A stretch of 50,733 nucleotides of DNA from Paenibacillus sp. FSL H7-0331 (GTDB taxonomy: Bacteria; Bacillota; Bacilli; Paenibacillales; NBRC-103111): the NCBI RefSeq assembly GCF_001956045.1, contig NZ_MRTH01000049.1:1-50733 (forward strand), in the 5' to 3' direction. Below are positions 14,965-22,169 of the stretch, piece after piece (the first letter of the stretch is position 1; each line of letters begins with the position of its first letter). Both the position numbers and the translations under genes were made by a program. Below the pieces are notes generated by a model. The model had not been told where the DNA came from, made no database searches, and saw nothing but the letters and a program-made list of their open reading frames with translations.

Positions 14965-16149
14965 TCAAGCATCATTCTCTAAAAGCTCTAAGTTAATAAA
15001 CTCAGCAAGATAAGTGAAAGGCTTCTCTCTACTTCCTATCTTTTCACATATTTCATTTGTTGTAGATGCTCTTAAGTATGGAACGTTTTCAAAATCCCTA
15101 TATTCAACTTCCAATTTAACCGAGGATGTATAGTACCATAAATTGTATGTAAATTGTGAAGAATGTATTGCTCTAGTTCTTTTATCAGAATCAATAATAG
15201 TTTCTCTAACTATCAATTTTGTAAATTCTTTGCTTGTCTCAAATGAAATAATGTCAAATCCTTGAGCTACTAGCGCAGATGCGAATGTTAAAAACCAAAT
15301 TTCCGTTCTTGCTTCTCCGCTTATAGAGTCAGAATCAAACCCCTGGAGTATTTCTGTGTCATTATCATAAAAATAGAATTTATGGGTAAGGTTAAGCAAA
15401 TCAAGTATTCGTGATATTTCAAGCAAAACAGCCCATAATTCATCTTTATCTAGTAATATAGTGTTTCGATTATCCTTTGGACCATAAGTACATTTAATTT
15501 TTTCACTTTCAATTGAGTAATTATGGTGATAAGCAATGTTTCTCCAATCAGATAGCTTTAACGATCTAATTGAGAATAAATCGAGAAAAATAGAGGTTTG
15601 AATGAGTTCATTATTTATTATTCCAAGATCCAACTTTTTGATATCACTTACAACAACCTTCTTACCTTTTGATAATCTGTACATAGAGATATATTCTAAT
15701 AACAATGTTTTAAACAATCCTTCAACGATTCTACCGATATCATTCATTGTCATTTGAGTAAATTCATATATTTCTAAATCTTTTTTATTTGTTTCTGTAA
15801 AAACGAAACTCCAAAATCGGTTCCCTGTCTCAATTTGGTCATCGATTAATTGCTTAAAAATATCATGACATGCTAGTACATCACGTTTAGAAGCATCTCT
15901 ATACATATTTAATGACTCTGATAATTTTTGTTTGAACCAACTATTATCACGATATTTATTATAAAGAATCCAATCTGAAACTAAATAAGTCATAGAATAT
16001 TTGAAAAGGTTATCTTTATTCCTAAAATACGGATCGAAATCACTAATAATTTGTTCTTTTATTTCTTCCGGTTTTATTCCTGCTCTAAAAAATTCCAAAA
16101 GTGGACTCTCTGATCGAACTGCTTCTATTATCTTATTAATTCCTTTCAT
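14965..16149 (-). CDS. C4: large HEPN-like protein
   Basis: The product has 394 residues, the largest intact gene of the array, starting at ATG 16149 with GAGAAGG upstream. Near residues 198-216 the sequence LKLSDWRNIAYHHNYSI carries the R-x4-H signature (R203, H208) of HEPN RNase domains. It is preceded by long amphipathic helices and followed by a beta hairpin (KIKCTYG), as in HEPN/abortive-infection-like proteins. The C-terminal 130 residues are mixed alpha/beta and unidentified. If the motif is functional this is an RNA-cleaving stress or phage-defence effector. The fold needs a structural comparison to confirm. Confidence 0.6.
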   Translation of the reverse strand: MKGINKIIEAVRSESPLLEFFRAGIKPEEIKEQIISDFDPYFRNKDNLFKYSMTYLVSDWILYNKYRDNSWFKQKLSESLNMYRDASKRDVLACHDIFKQLIDDQIETGNRFWSFVFTETNKKDLEIYEFTQMTMNDIGRIVEGLFKTLLLEYISMYRLSKGKKVVVSDIKKLDLGIINNELIQTSIFLDLFSIRSLKLSDWRNIAYHHNYSIESEKIKCTYGPKDNRNTILLDKDELWAVLLEISRILDLLNLTHKFYFYDNDTEILQGFDSDSISGEARTEIWFLTFASALVAQGFDIISFETSKEFTKLIVRETIIDSDKRTRAIHSSQFTYNLWYYTSSVKLEVEYRDFENVPYLRASTTNEICEKIGSREKPFTYLAEFINLELLENDA

Positions 16150-16190
16150 TTGTTACCTTCTCTCTTTTTGATAATTTCAGCAATTTCAGC

Positions 16191-16345
16191 TAACGTTTGT
16201 GTGTTCCCGAACCCTCACTGCCTTAAGGGACGAAGTCCCGGCCGCTGCGCGGTTAGGCATTGCAGGGTTGTCTGCTGAATATGCTTCTTTGCAATCCCTC
16301 GTGCAGACCAAGGGGCAATAGCCCCGCAGCGGGAAAACGGTGTTA
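16191..16345 (-). repeat. attC3
   Basis: The site is 155 bp with outer stem GTGTTCCCG against CGGGAAAAC (imperfect). Arm A is AACCCTCACTGCCTTAA against TTAGGCATTGCAGGGTT. It has an inner hairpin GGGACGAAGTCCC and a terminal hairpin GGGGCAATAGCCCC. Flanks complementary (AGC/GCT). Confidence 0.93.
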
Positions 16346-17347
16346 GCTGAAGTTCCTACCATCTTGAATTAGCTACAATAGTGCTTTAAGAACTTGTCCA
16401 TCTCGATATTTAAGTTCAGTTTCTCTGTTGTTCTTTCACTTAATACTCTTTCGATTAATCGAAAACATTCATCTATATTAGACAGTTGCTCGTCTGTAAA
16501 TGTGATTGTTGTTATCCCAAATGAAGAGAAATATTCATTTCTCTTTATCATTTCTTTGTTCCATTTCAAAGACAATTCCTTATTTAATATTGTTTGCGTC
16601 TTTTGGGTTATTCCGGAAATCGCCATATGGGTGGAATGGGGGCTAATTTCATATCCCACGTATTTCGTCGAATGAGGGTTAAGAATTATAAAATCCAATC
16701 TATATTGATGTTTATTTTCCAAACCAGCGTATCTTAATTCTGGAATTAATAAGGGTTCTTCATAAACATTTTGGGATCTTTGTAGATAATCTAAATATCT
16801 GTCAAATATGTCTTGCTCATATTGAGAATTAGAAACACGCTTTAGAATACTCCGGTAAAAACCCATTAAGCTCTCAATATCAGAAAATTTATGGGGATGT
16901 GGAGATGTAGGGTCGATGAAACCTGTGTTAAGTATGTGACCAATTGTCCAATATGAATAATTTGCTCTTCGTATTTCACTCACATCATTCGTCCATGCTC
17001 CTTGTCTATATACAGGTGCAATAAGTAGGCCCCAAACGAACTTCCCCCCTCCAAACCAAATCTTCCACAAACTATCTTGAGGTTTTGAACGGGTTCGGGC
17101 AATTAAGTTGCGGTAAAAATTTCGCTCTAAAAATAAAAGTGTATATTCCCTGACCTCCGGATCTTGAAACAATACAAGATCATTAGATGGAGTGTAATTC
17201 TTCAATTCTGAACTTCGCTTCTCTTCATAAGTCATCATTCCATTTAGCCATCTAGCTATAAAATCATTGGGTGGATCGGCTACAGTAAATTGGACAGAAA
17301 AAATAGGGGCTAGTAGAATGAAAACATCAGACAGGAGCGAATCTACG

Positions 17348-17629
17348 ATGCCGAAGCAAAGACGTACATTTACAGATGAATTTAAAAGCCAAATGGTTCA
17401 GTTATATGAAAGCGGAAAAACTCGAGCAAATATAGCTCGTGAGTATGATCTGAGTGCAACAGCATTAGACCGATGGATCAAACAAAGTCAAACCTCGGGT
17501 TCCTTCTCAGAGAAAGCCAACCGTACCCCAGAGGAAAATGAACTTCTTGCCTTACGAAAAGAAATCCAGCAGCTCAAAATGGAGAATGACATTTTAAAGC
17601 AAGCCGCGCTGATCATGGGACGAAAGTAA
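17348..17629 (+). CDS. IS3-family transposase OrfA
   Basis: The product has 93 residues. The ATG at 17348 follows AGGAG by ten bases. It carries an N-terminal helix-turn-helix (RANIAREYDLSATALDRWIKQ) for binding the terminal repeats, and a C-terminal leucine-zipper-like helix (LALRKEIQQLKMENDILKQA). The stop is two bases before the OrfB start. OrfB is in the -1 frame, as usual for IS3 elements that make an OrfAB fusion by frameshifting. I could not identify a certain slippery site. Confidence 0.93.
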   Translation: MPKQRRTFTDEFKSQMVQLYESGKTRANIAREYDLSATALDRWIKQSQTSGSFSEKANRTPEENELLALRKEIQQLKMENDILKQAALIMGRK

Positions 17630-17631
17630 AT

Positions 17632-18459
17632 GTGATTCGGAACAACGCTCACAGGTACTCGGTATCAGCAATGTGTAAAGTCCTACAAATCCCGCGAAGT
17701 TCCTATTATTACACGCCACTACCTGCTGAGAATAAAGAGGAGCAACAGCTTGAGGATGCGGTTCTAGACATCTTTGCAGCCAGCCGCAACAACTATGGCA
17801 CCCGTAAAATCAAGGTGGAATTGAAGAAGAAATCGTTCCATATCTCACGCCGTAAGATCGGTCGGATCATGAGTAAGCATGGTTTGGTATCCAATTATAC
17901 CGTTGCCCAGTTCAGGCCGTTCAAATCCGATGCCAACGAGGCTAAGATCAGTAATCAACTACAACGTCAGTTCAAGCAAGAGGAGCCCTATGCGGTTGTG
18001 GTAAGCGATTTAACGTATGTACGAGTAGCAGGAAAATGGCATTATGTCTGCTTGTTTGTGGATTTATTTAACCGCGAAATCATTGGGTTTAGCAGCGGTC
18101 CGAGGAAGACAGCAACGCTGGTTTACAAGGCGATTGCGAGCATCTCCGTCCGATTAGATCGTATCCAAATGTTTCACACCGATCGGGGTAAAGAATTCGA
18201 TAATACACTGATTTCCCAGGCGTTACAAACCTTTGGAATTGAACGTTCACTAAGCAAAAAAGGATGCCCTTATGACAATGCGGTTGCCGAAGCCACATTT
18301 AAGATTTTCAAGACGGAATTTGCTAACCACGCTCATTTCCTGAACTCCGATCAACTTGCTCTGGAGCTTAGCGACTATGTCCACTGGTTTAACCACCACC
18401 GAATTCACGGGACTTTGGGGTATCTCACTCCCATTGAAGCTAGAAAAATCCCCTCATAA
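17632..18459 (+). CDS. IS3-family transposase OrfB (DDE integrase core)
   Basis: The product has 275 residues from a GTG start. An N-terminal HTH_21-type region (YGTRKIKVELKKKSFHISRRKIGRIMSKHGL) is followed by the rve integrase core with the catalytic DDE triad: Asp in VVSDLTYV near 125, Asp in FHTDRGKEF near 185, and Glu in DNAVAEATFKIFKTE near 220. The end WFNHHRIHGTLGYLTPIEA is typical of the family. The gene is intact, so the element may still be active. Confidence 0.94.
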   Translation: MIRNNAHRYSVSAMCKVLQIPRSSYYYTPLPAENKEEQQLEDAVLDIFAASRNNYGTRKIKVELKKKSFHISRRKIGRIMSKHGLVSNYTVAQFRPFKSDANEAKISNQLQRQFKQEEPYAVVVSDLTYVRVAGKWHYVCLFVDLFNREIIGFSSGPRKTATLVYKAIASISVRLDRIQMFHTDRGKEFDNTLISQALQTFGIERSLSKKGCPYDNAVAEATFKIFKTEFANHAHFLNSDQLALELSDYVHWFNHHRIHGTLGYLTPIEARKIPS

Positions 18460-18788
18460 ATATTGTCCAGTTTTATGTTGACAATCCAGGGATCTATAAA
18501 CTGTGTTCTAATACTGTCAACAAAAGTGTTATTCTTACTTCCTATAATGCCATGCAAGGATTGTACCGTAGTCTCAAATTCATATTTATACTCGTACTTT
18601 TCAAGCAATATCTTATTAGACCTTCTTAAAACGTTGGGTAATAATTCTTTAAGTTTATTCGATAAACTTGCTTCCTTTTCTTGAAGCATTCTAATCTCTT
18701 TGTAGTTTATTTTCATACGCTTTTTACCTTTCAAGATGTTTTTCTATATAATAACATTACTCCCATCTTTTTTTGCAGGAATTTCAGC

Positions 18789-18944
18789 TAACGTTTGTGT
18801 ATCTACGAACCCTCACTGCCTTAAAGGAGCGTAGCGTCTGGCCGCGATGCGGTTAGGCAGTGCAGGGTTGTCTGCTGAATCCACTTCTCGATCCCCTTCT
18901 GCAGACCAAGGAGCCGTAGACTCCGCAGCGTAGATACGGTGTTA
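18789..18944 (-). repeat. attC2
   Basis: The site is 156 bp with outer stem GTATCTACG/CGTAGATAC. Arm A is AACCCTCACTGCCTTAA against TTAGGCAGTGCAGGGTT. It has arm B GTCTGC/GCAGAC and a terminal hairpin GGAGCCGTAGACTCC. Left flank AGC, right flank TGC. Confidence 0.93.
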
Positions 18945-18986
18945 TGCGAAGGATCTGCCCTCTTTGAATTCCCCCTCAAATTCTCC

Positions 18987-19547
18987 TTATATCTCAAATC
19001 TTTCTATTATCATTTGTGCCACTGTTTCTGGAGTTAAATTTGTGTTATTAATTTTCATATAATTCTTTTCTTCAAATTCCCCTGGAAGTGAATTTAATCT
19101 ATGATTTTCCATTGTTTTTAATAGATCTCTTTCGGATTGTTCAAGATTTTTCTTAGTCGGTTTATGTAATAATCGATTTTCTGTTTTATTACGTTCTAAC
19201 CGCACTTCAACATCCGCTTCCAGTTCAACTAAGTAAACAGACCCGCCTGTTTCTTCAAATATAGTGGTGACTTTTTTGATGTAATCCCACTTTGCTGGGA
19301 TATCCAAGCCCCAAACATATGTAAATATTAGTCCATCTAAATCACTGGCGGCTACTTCTTTAAATATTTCTTCACGAAATAGCCCAACTAATCGTTTGCC
19401 CGACTTGCTTTCATAACTAAAAAAATTAGAAACAAGTTCTATTGTCATATGATTATGAAATAATTTCAGTTTCGTTTTTCTTTCTAATTCTTGTCCTACC
19501 GTCATCTTTCCGACAGCTTGAGGCCCGAATATGATTACCAGTTTCAT
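18987..19547 (-). CDS. C2: P-loop kinase/AAA-type nucleotide-binding protein
   Basis: The product has 186 residues, starting at ATG 19547 after AGAAGGG. The Walker A motif GPQAVGKMTVG is at residues 8-18, a Walker-B-like region is LDGLIFTYVWGLD, and a basic lid segment is VRLERNKTENRLLHKPTKK. Overall it resembles small shikimate/gluconate-kinase-like or AAA_33 proteins that phosphorylate small molecules. The substrate is unknown. Flanks match perfectly (TGC). Confidence 0.83.
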   Translation of the reverse strand: MKLVIIFGPQAVGKMTVGQELERKTKLKLFHNHMTIELVSNFFSYESKSGKRLVGLFREEIFKEVAASDLDGLIFTYVWGLDIPAKWDYIKKVTTIFEETGGSVYLVELEADVEVRLERNKTENRLLHKPTKKNLEQSERDLLKTMENHRLNSLPGEFEEKNYMKINNTNLTPETVAQMIIERFEI

Positions 19548-19601
19548 AAGAATCCCTTCTGATGATGAATTTGTTTTTAATTGGCTTTCAGATCTTTCGC
19601 A

Positions 19602-19755
19602 TAACGTTGTTGTGTTCCCGACGCCTCACCGACTTAAGCCCGAAGGGCGGCCGCGATGCGGTTAGTCGGTGCAGGTGCGTCTGCTGAATAGCCTCCTCGA
19701 AATTCCTCTTGCAGACCAAGGGGCGTTAGTCCCGCAGCGGGAAAACGGTGTTATG
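19602..19755 (-). repeat. attC1
   Basis: The site is 154 bp with outer stem GTGTTCCCG against CGGGAAAAC (imperfect). Arm A is GCCTCACCGACTTAA against TTAGTCGGTGCAGG. It has an inner hairpin GCCCGAAGGGC and a terminal hairpin GGGGCGTTAGTCCC. Left flank GCA (C2), right flank TGG (C1). It is the attC closest to the recombinase. Confidence 0.93.
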
Positions 19756-19784
19756 GGATGTAACATGCCATCTTAGCAATACAT

Positions 19785-20906
19785 TCATTCTTTTTCTAAT
19801 TCATGTATTGCTTCATAAATATTAATAAATCCTGTCTTACTTATATGATGATTTTCCATCAATCCATACTTAATAAAGAAGTTATGGATTAATTCTGGAT
19901 CTACATCTTTCAATGATGAATTTAGAAAACTATATAATTCCGTTCCAGTTAGTTCTACTAATTTATCCATATCATAAATGCTACCGAGCATATCTTTAAG
20001 AAAATTATGATAAGTTCTAACTGGTCTAAATCTTCTAGCTGAATTTATTGAACTTCCTTCATACAGTAGATCTTTAATAACTGGATATAGTAATTCATCA
20101 TTTTTATTAATACTTTCAATTAACTCAGTTCTAACCTTTGAAGGGATGCTTAAGTAATTTATAGTTTCAATAAGTTTTACCTTATTACTTCTGTCTGTTA
20201 ATAGATTTTCAATACGATTCTTAGATAGCTCACTTGAGAATTTTTGTATCATAGAAATTCCACTTTCTGTTAAATATCCGCCTTGATCAAGGAGTCCAAA
20301 TGCTTTGAGCTCATTAATAACCTCTACAGAAATTCTATCTTTCTTCGCTAGGAACTTTCTATCAATTTCTCTATCAGTAAATACTTCCAGTTCAAGCATA
20401 CTACAAATAGCATTAATATCCTCGATTAAATCATTAGGTAGGGCAATGTTAGGGATGATCGGTAGCACTGATAAAGAAGGATGGACCTTAAATGTTTTAT
20501 ATCCTAACTTTGTAATAATCATTTCTGCTACCTTTTTTACTCCAATTATCCTTAAATCAATATATCCTATTGTGGAATGAATTCCCGGTACTTGAGTATC
20601 GTCTAATTTAAGAGGGAGTATATATTCTGAATTCTGCTCAAAAGCCCTCGCTTGTGCTGAACGTAATTCATGGTTAGTCCATAGTTTTCTTGAGTAATGT
20701 TCTGAAATAAATACTACACAATACCTTGCATTTGAATAATATACTTCTGAAAGATATTGATACAAATCTTTGCCCCAAAGATTTGCCTGCTCAAATTCAT
20801 CATAAAATACCTTGATACCCTGACTTAATAATTCAAGTGCAAGTTGCTCTACTTGCTTCCTATCTTCCCCTGCAAAGGATAATGCAACATCATAATCAGT
20901 GTTCAT
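19785..20906 (-). CDS. C1: TIR-domain protein, first cassette
   Basis: The product has about 373 residues. The ATG at 20906 (MNTDYDVALSF) is taken because AAAGGA lies about nine bases upstream. A frame extending 37 codons further would run through the attI site. Residues 4-130 form a TIR domain (YDVALSFAGEDR, IKVFYDEFEQANLWG, YCVVFISEHY, WTNHEL with candidate catalytic Glu 80). The C-terminal 240 residues are helical, with winged-helix-like pieces (LKAFGLLDQGGYLTESG), and may sense a signal. Bacterial TIR proteins are commonly NAD-consuming phage-defence effectors. The position next to attI marks it as the most recently acquired cassette. Confidence 0.85.
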   Translation of the reverse strand: MNTDYDVALSFAGEDRKQVEQLALELLSQGIKVFYDEFEQANLWGKDLYQYLSEVYYSNARYCVVFISEHYSRKLWTNHELRSAQARAFEQNSEYILPLKLDDTQVPGIHSTIGYIDLRIIGVKKVAEMIITKLGYKTFKVHPSLSVLPIIPNIALPNDLIEDINAICSMLELEVFTDREIDRKFLAKKDRISVEVINELKAFGLLDQGGYLTESGISMIQKFSSELSKNRIENLLTDRSNKVKLIETINYLSIPSKVRTELIESINKNDELLYPVIKDLLYEGSSINSARRFRPVRTYHNFLKDMLGSIYDMDKLVELTGTELYSFLNSSLKDVDPELIHNFFIKYGLMENHHISKTGFINIYEAIHELEKE

Positions 20907-20948
20907 GAATTTATGTCCTTTCAATATTTGATTGCATGTTATTTCCCA

Positions 20949-21007
20949 TAACGTCTTATTTGCGAACTTCGTAAAATAATCTTGTTTTATAGTATTTGCG
21001 AACTTCG
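20949..21007 (-). other. attI-like primary insertion site
   Basis: On the plus strand the core TAACG (20949-20953) is preceded by TCCCA, which pairs with TGGGA at the far end of C1, so this is the junction between the platform and the first cassette. Immediately inside lie two perfect 15-bp direct repeats TATTTGCGAACTTCG (20957-20971, 20993-21007), 36 bases apart. Each contains the near-palindrome CGAA-C-TTCG. The first repeat has the same place and sequence type as the outer-stem box in attC sites (GTATCTGCGAAC), so it may be the inner recombinase box. There is no long inverted repeat here, unlike attC. I see only a weak promoter candidate for the cassettes. Confidence 0.75.
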
Positions 21008-21013
21008 GGAATA

Positions 21014-21026
21014 TCACAATTTGTGA
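21014..21026. promoter_or_regulatory. Palindrome between recombinase stop and attI
   Basis: TCACAATTTGTGA has perfect 6-bp arms and a one-base centre. It lies between the end of the recombinase gene and the second direct repeat. It could be a regulator site acting on cassette transcription, or a recombination accessory site. TTGTGA on the minus strand could also serve as a weak -35 with TACTAT 19 bases later. Confidence 0.4.
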
Positions 21027-21050
21027 CGGTTTTGTGTAAGACAGACTAAA

Positions 21051-22169
21051 TCAGTCATCAATTTGATCAAGAGGACTTTTGATACGTCTGACATCTTTTA
21101 TACTTACATGTGTGTACCGTTCGGTGGTCCGAGTACTTCGATGACCCAGCAGTTCTTGGATGTAGCGAATATCGATACCTCCTTCTAGTAGATGAGTGGC
21201 AAATGAATGTCGCAACGAGTGTACACTAACTTTTTTTGTTACTCCTGACGAAACTAAAGCTTGTTCAAAGATTTTTTGCACCGAGCGTTCCGTCAGATGC
21301 TTCTCCTTGTTTTGTCCTGGAAACATCCATATTTCGGGTTTTTCTTGCTGATAGTAGCGGAGAAACACTTCTAAAGCTGTATCGGATAGAAGGGTAAGCC
21401 GGTCTTTTCGTCCTTTACCTTGACGAATATGTAGGGTTTTACGTTCTTGATCAAAATCCTGCAATCGTAAACGCACGACCTCACTCACTCGTAATCCTGA
21501 AGAATAAGTTAAATATAAGATGGCTTTATGTTTCAAATTATGGATGGCTTTTAAAATGAGCATAACTTCATTGAGGGATAAAACATTTGGAAGTTTATGT
21601 TCCTTTTTGGGTCTAATATATGGTGTAGATTCATTTTGTTTAAGAACCTTCTGAAAATAAAATTTAATCGCACTGATTGCTTGATTTACATAGGAATGAG
21701 AGCAATTTTTTTGTAACAAATATAATGAGTAGTTATGAATTGTTTGATGATTCCAGAACATATCCTGCTCTTTAAAGTAATTGAAAAAACGTTCGACTTG
21801 GCCCAAATAGGCCTTGACGGTTTTTGAACTATAACCCCTGAGAAGTAATTCATCTTTCAAGCTTTGCCTCAGGACAGAATCCCACTGAGATACATTAGAT
21901 AATGAATCAGAAATATTTACCTGTTCATAGGATTGAAGCAAGTAGCACTCCTCTAACAATTGTGGTTCTACATAAAATTTGCAGTCCTTAAAGGTCATCA
22001 ATAGCTGATTAATCACTTCCAATGTATAAGGCAGTGACCAGATAGATTCTTCGGGAATCCATCTTCTACCAGGTACATTCTTAATCTTAGCAATGCCATC
22101 TTTATAAAAGATGATAAATTTTACCGCCAAAGTCGTTTCATTGCGTTTTGATAAGGATATCTCCATCAT
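21051..22169 (-). CDS. Tyrosine recombinase adjacent to the cassette array
   Basis: The product has about 372 residues. ATG 22169 follows AAAGG by six bases. It is a tyrosine recombinase with the full catalytic set: R227 (GLRVSE), Lys in QGKGRKDR near 252-255, H317-x2-R320 (HSLRH), H343 (LLGHRS) and Y352 (ERYTHV). A SAM-like core-binding domain covers about 95-185. Residues 1-85 form an extra N-terminal domain with an IKNVPGRRWIPEESIWSLP motif, absent from IntI. The stretch between the beta hairpin and box II is short (about 25 residues), so the IntI-specific insertion is missing. The C-terminus (KSPLDQI) resembles recombinases associated with IS91-like elements. It is transcribed toward the cassettes, the reverse of most integrons. 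It most likely acts at attI and the attC sites. Confidence 0.88.
   Translation of the reverse strand: MMEISLSKRNETTLAVKFIIFYKDGIAKIKNVPGRRWIPEESIWSLPYTLEVINQLLMTFKDCKFYVEPQLLEECYLLQSYEQVNISDSLSNVSQWDSVLRQSLKDELLLRGYSSKTVKAYLGQVERFFNYFKEQDMFWNHQTIHNYSLYLLQKNCSHSYVNQAISAIKFYFQKVLKQNESTPYIRPKKEHKLPNVLSLNEVMLILKAIHNLKHKAILYLTYSSGLRVSEVVRLRLQDFDQERKTLHIRQGKGRKDRLTLLSDTALEVFLRYYQQEKPEIWMFPGQNKEKHLTERSVQKIFEQALVSSGVTKKVSVHSLRHSFATHLLEGGIDIRYIQELLGHRSTRTTERYTHVSIKDVRRIKSPLDQIDD

Larger units (their letters stand above)
17272..18488 (+). mobile_element. Complete IS3-family insertion sequence
   Basis: The element is 1217 bp. Its ends are imperfect 25-bp inverted repeats with 19 matches (TGGATCGGCTACAGTAAATT... 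at the left, TGGATTGTCAACATAAAACT... read inward from the right). It is flanked by a 3-bp direct repeat GGG (17269-17271 and 18489-18491), the target duplication. It carries orfA and orfB in adjacent frames. It is inserted opposite to the direction of the cassette gene. The element and its partial relative at 1-352 are the only transposons inside the array. Confidence 0.95.
16369..18716 (-). pseudogene. C3: nuclease-like gene split by an IS3 element
   Basis: The gene begins at ATG 18716 (MKINYKEIRM, AAAGG nine bases upstream). After 76 codons it is cut by the element at 17272-18488, and it continues in the same frame to the stop at 16369. Removing the element and one GGG target copy restores an uninterrupted frame of 375 residues (junction ...FIDP-NDFIARW...). 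The C-terminal half contains PELRY...RLDFIILNP...VGYEISPHSTH, which resembles the E/D-x-E pattern of PD-(D/E)xK nucleases. That assignment is tentative. The downstream part has an internal ATG near 17238 and might be made separately as about 289 residues. Confidence 0.78.

Noticed and set aside
16394..16675. Plus-strand frame inside C3
   Set aside because: It is antisense to the nuclease-like gene, with no RBS and low complexity.
353..20953. CRISPR array or MITE/REP family as an explanation for the repeats
   Set aside because: The repeats are about 155 bp with variable inner arms and are spaced by whole genes, not by short unique spacers. Flanking triplets match across each gene, not across each repeat, and no target duplications flank single repeats.
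20907..21017. 37-codon extension of the TIR gene
   Set aside because: It would be encoded by the attI repeats, and a good RBS precedes the ATG at 20906.
21051..22169. Housekeeping XerC/XerD or prophage integrase
   Set aside because: The extra N-terminal domain, position beside an attI-like site and absence of any phage gene or tRNA target argue against it, although only an assay can prove its role.
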